44,342 nucleotides of DNA from NCBI GenBank assembly GCA_001823535.1, contig MHUT01000022.1:1-44342 (forward strand), in the 5' to 3' direction. The stretch comes from Candidatus Yonathbacteria bacterium RIFCSPHIGHO2_02_FULL_44_14 (GTDB lineage Bacteria; Patescibacteriota; Minisyncoccia; Phycocordibacterales; UBA1550). Positions within the stretch are counted from its first letter, which is position 1. Each line of letters opens with the position of its first letter. Made by a program: the position numbers and the translations under genes. Shown here piece after piece: positions 40,505-44,342 of the stretch. The notes below the pieces were generated by a model, which saw nothing but the letters and a program-made list of their open reading frames with translations, was not told the origin of the DNA and searched no databases.

Positions 40505-42448
40505 ATGAATATTCATAAGATTTTGGCGAATGCGGTCGTAATCGTGGGCTTCGCCCTAGTGCCGTTTATTCCGTTTGTCGTGCTCGGGGGAAACACATTT
40601 TTCCCTTATATCGTTGGTAAAAATTTCGCCTTCCGCATAATTGTTGAGATTATGTTTTCTGCGTGGATCGTTCTTGCGTACATCAATCCTGCGTATCGTC
40701 CAAAGAAAAGCTATTTGCTTGGCGCGTTTGTGGCGCTCCTTGGTATCATCACAATCTCTGCCATTTTTGGTGAAAATCCTGCGAAGAGCTTCTGGTCCAA
40801 TTTTGAACGAATGGAGGGTGTTGTGACTTATTTTCACTTATTCGCATATTTTATTATTGCGTCTACTGTTCTTACGGTGCGCAATCTATGGCGACCATAT
40901 CTTAACCTTCATCTCGCCACGGGTGTTGCAATGGCGATTTATGGCGTGTTCCAATGGGCTGGCGATCTAGAAATCGTGCAGGATGGCATGCGTGTGAATG
41001 GGACACTCGGCAATGCGGCGTACCTCGGCACTTATGCACTTTTCAATGTTTTTCTTGCAGCATTTTTTATGGTGCGCGAAAGTTTTACCACCACAGAGGA
41101 GAAAGTGCGCGTGGCGATGTATGGCGCAGTCGTCGTTCTTCAAACATTTGTGCTGTACCATACGGCCACGCGTGGCGCAATGCTCGGGCTCCTTGCAGGA
41201 GCTGGACTCGCAACGCTTCTCATTGCGCTGTTCGAGCGTGAAAAAAAGATTATCCGCAACGGCGCGATAGGAGTTCTTGTGGCGCTCACTATTTTTGTCG
41301 CTGGGTTTATTGCAATGCGTGACGCATCGTTTGTGCATGAAAGTCCTGTGCTCTCGCGCTTCGCAGCGATATCGCTCACCGAGCAAACCACGAAATCGCG
41401 CTTTATGATCTGGAATATGGCGTACCAAGGTTTCAAGGAGCATCCAGTGCTTGGGTGGGGGATGGAGAATTTTAATTATGTCTTCAATAAGTACTATGAC
41501 CCAAAGATGTATGGACAGGAGCAGTGGTTCGACCGCGCGCACAACGTGTTTTTTGATTGGCTTATTGCAGGCGGGTTGCCCGCACTCCTTGCATACCTCG
41601 CACTCTTTGCGTGTGCGGTGTATTGTATTTGGCGCCGCGCCGATGAACTTTCAGTCGTTGAAAAAAGTGTTCTTACCGGTCTCCTTGGCGGATATTTTTT
41701 TCAGAACCTTTTTGTGTTCGATAATATTACAAGCCTTATTTATTTTGGAACGATCCTTGCGTATGTTGAAGGTGTGAGTTACAAAACTCCCGCCTTTGTA
41801 AAGGAAAAAAATATAAAGAAACCAATGGCAGGCGAGGAAGATCTAACATTTATGGTTTCTGGCGGCGCTCTCATCCTCGCGCTCATGCTCGTCTATACAG
41901 TGAATTACAATGGCTTTATGCAGAATACGACGCTTATGCGCGCAATGAGCGAGCGCACAAAGGAGGGGCCGATGCATAATCTCGCGCTTTTTAGGGAAAC
42001 TCTTGCATATGGCTCGTTTGGAACATCGGAGGGGCGCGAACAGCTTGGGCAACTTTCAATGGGCGCATTTGATACCTCAAAGGGTGTTTCAGATATACAG
42101 AAGGCATTCCTCATTCTTGCTGATGAAGAGCTTCAAAAACAGGCGGCAGAACTCCCGCTTGATGCGCGGTATCAGCTTTTTGCAGGAAGTTTCCTTGCGC
42201 GTGTGGGACAGCTTGATAAAGCAATCGAATACCTTGAGAAAGCACATGCACTTTCACCAAAGAAGCAGACAATTTTATTTGATCTGGGAAGCGCATATTA
42301 CAACAAGAAAGACATGGTGAAGGCTGAAGCGACATTCAAGAAAGCGTACGAGCTTGCTCCAGAATACGGAGAAGCAAAAAAACTATATATTCAGATATTG
42401 GAAGCGAACGGTAAAAATGCCGAAGCCAAAAAGATTTCAAATCAGTAG
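40505..42448 (+). CDS. O-antigen ligase/polymerase-like membrane protein with C-terminal TPRs
   Basis: The 647-aa protein has about 11 membrane helices in residues 10-475 and the Wzy_C/WaaL signature: RFMIWNMAYQGFKEHPVLGW, then RAHNVFFDWLIAGGLPALL with His346 in the large outer loop. A soluble C-terminal region with at least two TPRs follows (LDKAIEYLEKAHALSPK and FDLGSAYYNKKDMVKAEATF, about residues 570-640). It would join flipped glycan units to each other or to a lipid or protein acceptor. TATATT ends six bases before the ATG. Its codons are G+C-rich (34 of 60 in 41521-41580), like the outer flank. Confidence 0.9.
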   Translation: MNIHKILANAVVIVGFALVPFIPFVVLGGNTFFPYIVGKNFAFRIIVEIMFSAWIVLAYINPAYRPKKSYLLGAFVALLGIITISAIFGENPAKSFWSNFERMEGVVTYFHLFAYFIIASTVLTVRNLWRPYLNLHLATGVAMAIYGVFQWAGDLEIVQDGMRVNGTLGNAAYLGTYALFNVFLAAFFMVRESFTTTEEKVRVAMYGAVVVLQTFVLYHTATRGAMLGLLAGAGLATLLIALFEREKKIIRNGAIGVLVALTIFVAGFIAMRDASFVHESPVLSRFAAISLTEQTTKSRFMIWNMAYQGFKEHPVLGWGMENFNYVFNKYYDPKMYGQEQWFDRAHNVFFDWLIAGGLPALLAYLALFACAVYCIWRRADELSVVEKSVLTGLLGGYFFQNLFVFDNITSLIYFGTILAYVEGVSYKTPAFVKEKNIKKPMAGEEDLTFMVSGGALILALMLVYTVNYNGFMQNTTLMRAMSERTKEGPMHNLALFRETLAYGSFGTSEGREQLGQLSMGAFDTSKGVSDIQKAFLILADEELQKQAAELPLDARYQLFAGSFLARVGQLDKAIEYLEKAHALSPKKQTILFDLGSAYYNKKDMVKAEATFKKAYELAPEYGEAKKLYIQILEANGKNAEAKKISNQ

Positions 42449-42495
42449 AAGACCTCGACGCATTCATCGAAGATTGGATGTCTTATGGTGATTAG
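42448..42495 (+). pseudogene. Possible remnant of a nucleotidyltransferase C-terminus
   Basis: Read from 42448, the frame encodes EDLDAFIEDWMSYGD and a stop. EDLDAF is identical to the C-terminal EDLDAF of the nucleotidyltransferase at 33709. No start or further homology lies upstream, where the ligase gene ends in another frame. It is suggestive but very short. Confidence 0.3.
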
Positions 42496-42509
42496 GAAGG
42501 GCGGTCCTT
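42495..42509. repeat. Third copy of the palindromic repeat found in murD
   Basis: GGAAGGGCGGTCCTT matches the core of the two murD copies at 3111-3158. This copy is intergenic, between the ligase gene and the gene at 42577. Confidence 0.65.
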
Positions 42510-42576
42510 AGTAAAAAGTTATCCACAGATGAATGAGTAAAAATTATGGGTTTTTATAGGGACTTGGTAGAATTAA

Positions 42577-43215
42577 GTGAATTATATGAATATGGATGAG
42601 AACACAAAAATGAAGATTAAGAAGACGTGGACAGTGTTATGGAAGGGGGTTGTGGTTCTTGTTGCTATCTTTGTTACAGTGACTCTGTTGCGTGTTTTGT
42701 ATGTCTCAAAGAATACGCCAGCGCAGGTCACAAAAATACATGCGACGAAGCTCACGATGGATGATGTGATGGGGGTGAATCTACCGACTGATCCGGGTGC
42801 GGAAGCTGACAAAACCGTGGCAGGTATTGATGCGAATAAAAATGGTATTCGCGATGATGTGGAACTTGCTATTTTTAAAGAATATCCGGACTCTACAAAG
42901 ACGAGAGCGGTACTTTTGCAGTATGCGCTGGTGCTTCAGATGGAGATGACTTTGCCGATTTTGAATAGGGAAACAGCCACAGCTGTTGTGGAGGATAATG
43001 AAAGTAGGGCAGATATATGCTTATGGAGCCTCAGTTCTCGTGCAGATATGGATAAATTTATGAGGGAAACTGAAAAAAATGAAAACTTTGTTAAAGACCG
43101 TCAACTCAACACGGAAGAAAGAAAAAACTACCTGCATAATTTTTATAAATATGTGGGTAGCTATAGTGCATCAAATGATGGCTGTGACATAGATGTTTCT
43201 GAATTGCGAAACTAA
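42577..43215 (+). CDS. Membrane-anchored protein with possible Ca-binding motif
   Basis: The 212-aa protein has a basic N-terminus and one membrane helix (about residues 20-42), so most of it should lie outside the cytoplasm. IDANKNGIRDDVELAIF near residue 85 resembles the Asp/Asn-rich calcium loops of thrombospondin type 3 or dockerin-like repeats. The C-terminal half is helical and contains two cysteines. The start may be GTG at 42577 or the in-frame ATG at 42586; TAGAAT lies just upstream and there is no SD. The hydrolase gene begins two bases after its stop, so they form an operon. No family is recognised. Confidence 0.65.
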   Translation: MNYMNMDENTKMKIKKTWTVLWKGVVVLVAIFVTVTLLRVLYVSKNTPAQVTKIHATKLTMDDVMGVNLPTDPGAEADKTVAGIDANKNGIRDDVELAIFKEYPDSTKTRAVLLQYALVLQMEMTLPILNRETATAVVEDNESRADICLWSLSSRADMDKFMRETEKNENFVKDRQLNTEERKNYLHNFYKYVGSYSASNDGCDIDVSELRN

Positions 43216-43217
43216 AA

Positions 43218-44342
43218 ATGAAATTTAGTAAACAAAAACAACATACAAAATATGCAACTTATTTTTTAAGTGTGTTTACTTTTCTGACCCCGAATCTGTC
43301 ATACGCAGAATTTTTTCCTGGGCAGTGTTCACCTGTAGGCTACACGGTTGCTACAATAAATGGGGTGCTTACAGACGAAGAAGATGCAAAAGGGAATATG
43401 AGAGCGCTAAGGAAGACTTTTGGTCCGACACATAACAATCAAGAAATCGACTACCAGTACCTCCTCAACCCAATCCACTCTGGTGGTTTTGGTGATCTCG
43501 CCAATGTGCTCGTCCAAAAGGCCTTTGAAACTGAGACCGTCGCAGACTATGACCTAGTCGAAATGCTCAATGACGCTAGTCAGAAAGTTAAAACTCAAAA
43601 ACTCCTCCTCGTTGCCCATTCCCAGGGCAATTTTTATGCAAATAGTTTTTATGACGTTGTAACTACATATGATGGTGGCGTGCCTCCCCAATCAATCGGT
43701 GTATACGGCGTTGCAAACCCCGCAAGCCGTGTTGCTGGCGACGGAAAATGGCTCACTTCTGATACAGACAAAGTAATTGCCTGGGTCGTTGGGAATGTTC
43801 CGTTTAGAAAAATAAAGACTCCAAATACGCATATTCCCCTACAGTCCGGCGATGATTTTTCTGGCCACGGCTTCAGCGAAATATATTTGAAATATCGTTC
43901 TAAGGAAATCGTTGAAGACATACAGGCCTCGCTCGGCGGACTTTCAAAAAATACAACACAAAATGAAGGTGTACCATGCATCTCGCCTCCAAAAATTACT
44001 CTTGCGCATAAACAACAAAGGATAATCTACGCAGTTACTGACCCTATTTTAAATCCCGTTGGCGCTGGTACCTTGTGGACACTTGGCAAAGGAGTAAAGG
44101 GAACTGTTTTAGCGTACAACACAACAGAAGCTTTTGCAAAATGGGCAAGCCACATGGAAGCAATTGCCATTGTCTGGACATACAGCACCTCTGTCGCCGT
44201 CGCTGTCTGGACATACGATACAACGGTGGCGGTAGGAAAGGCCGTTGGCAGTGTAGTAGTTGCTGTTTCTTCCGCTGTGTATAACGCTATTGCATCGGGA
44301 TTGTCTAGTAGTGGGTCGGTTGCAAGTAGCAATAGTGCATCA
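43218..44342 (+). CDS. Secreted alpha/beta-hydrolase-like protein, partial (3' end beyond window)
   Basis: The frame is open from ATG 43218 to the window edge (375 codons, no stop). Residues 1-32 form a signal peptide ending in NLSYA. The nucleophile elbow VAHSQGNFYAN (Ser135 in AHSQG) and a likely catalytic His217 in FSGHGFSE mark an alpha/beta-hydrolase of lipase/esterase type. From about residue 295 the protein changes to a Val/Ala/Thr/Ser-rich stretch with a repeated VWTY motif and hydrophobic segments, then a Ser-rich region. It would act on the cell surface or outside, possibly on lipids or esterified glycans. The missing end prevents a full call. Confidence 0.75.
   Translation, partial: MKFSKQKQHTKYATYFLSVFTFLTPNLSYAEFFPGQCSPVGYTVATINGVLTDEEDAKGNMRALRKTFGPTHNNQEIDYQYLLNPIHSGGFGDLANVLVQKAFETETVADYDLVEMLNDASQKVKTQKLLLVAHSQGNFYANSFYDVVTTYDGGVPPQSIGVYGVANPASRVAGDGKWLTSDTDKVIAWVVGNVPFRKIKTPNTHIPLQSGDDFSGHGFSEIYLKYRSKEIVEDIQASLGGLSKNTTQNEGVPCISPPKITLAHKQQRIIYAVTDPILNPVGAGTLWTLGKGVKGTVLAYNTTEAFAKWASHMEAIAIVWTYSTSVAVAVWTYDTTVAVGKAVGSVVVAVSSAVYNAIASGLSSSGSVASSNSAS

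Noticed and set aside
42519-42527. Perfect DnaA-box sequence TTATCCACA
   Set aside because: It is a single box; no cluster of boxes, dnaA or dnaN nearby. A similar 8-of-9 match at about 1892-1900 is also isolated. Not enough for an origin.
1-44342. CRISPR arrays, transposase genes, integrases or prophage genes
   Set aside because: I found no regularly spaced direct repeats and no ORF with transposase, integrase or phage structural motifs.

Overview
The window looks like a chromosome segment from a Candidate Phyla Radiation (Patescibacteria) bacterium, probably of the Parcubacteria type. This is inferred from gene content and style, not from a database search. The points in favour are short gene spacing, many very small genes, start codons placed directly behind -10 boxes (leaderless messages), a short RsmI, a lone VirD4/TraG-like ATPase, a DUF4015-type putative glycosidase, lamin-tail/PKD surface proteins, and a long glycan locus. 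TGA is used as a stop codon, so this is ordinary code 11 and not the TGA=Gly code of Gracilibacteria/SR1.

Layout. (1) 1-2365 is a small-gene and RNA region: two tiny membrane-protein genes on the + strand, then four tiny basic-protein ORFs on the - strand, several with a recognisable promoter, Shine-Dalgarno (SD) site or terminator. It ends with a 141-nt imperfect palindrome and a promoter driving a tRNA-like segment followed by a complete tRNA-Ile(GAU). (2) 2388-6551 is a cell-wall and translation block: murD, a sugar-1-phosphate nucleotidyltransferase, murC and rsmI. (3) 6565-12110 holds envelope genes: a small membrane protein, a DUF4015 protein, a VirD4-like ATPase with a long disordered tail, a lamin-tail/PKD surface protein and an unknown helical protein. 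(4) 12245-42448 is a surface-glycan locus of about 30 kb: sugar-nucleotide epimerases, two UDP-GlcNAc 2-epimerases, about a dozen glycosyltransferases, six methyltransferases, an AsnB-type amidotransferase, an IMPase-like phosphatase, an APH-like kinase, a HAD phosphatase, a second nucleotidyltransferase, a GDPD, a Wzx-type flippase and an O-antigen-ligase-like protein with TPRs. (5) 42577-44342 holds a membrane-anchored protein with a possible Ca-binding motif and the start of a secreted alpha/beta hydrolase that runs off the window.

How the genes work together. The glycan locus has the parts of a Wzx-dependent pathway: sugar nucleotides are made (epimerases, nucleotidyltransferases), chains are built and decorated (glycosyltransferases, methyltransferases, AsnB, possibly a phospho-linked group), and the product is flipped (Wzx) and transferred or polymerised (Wzy/WaaL-like protein). 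No initiating phosphoglycosyltransferase is visible in the window. The middle of the locus (about 21.7-39.1 kb) is more AT-rich than its flanks and consists of tightly overlapping + strand genes, which fits an exchanged variable cassette.

The points most worth a second look are the small-gene islet with its own signals, the tRNA-Ile with a partial upstream copy in the same predicted transcript, the recurrent -10 box six bases before ATG, the palindromic elements (one family inserted twice in murD in different frames), and an unknown GT-A-like protein behind the best consensus promoter in the window.
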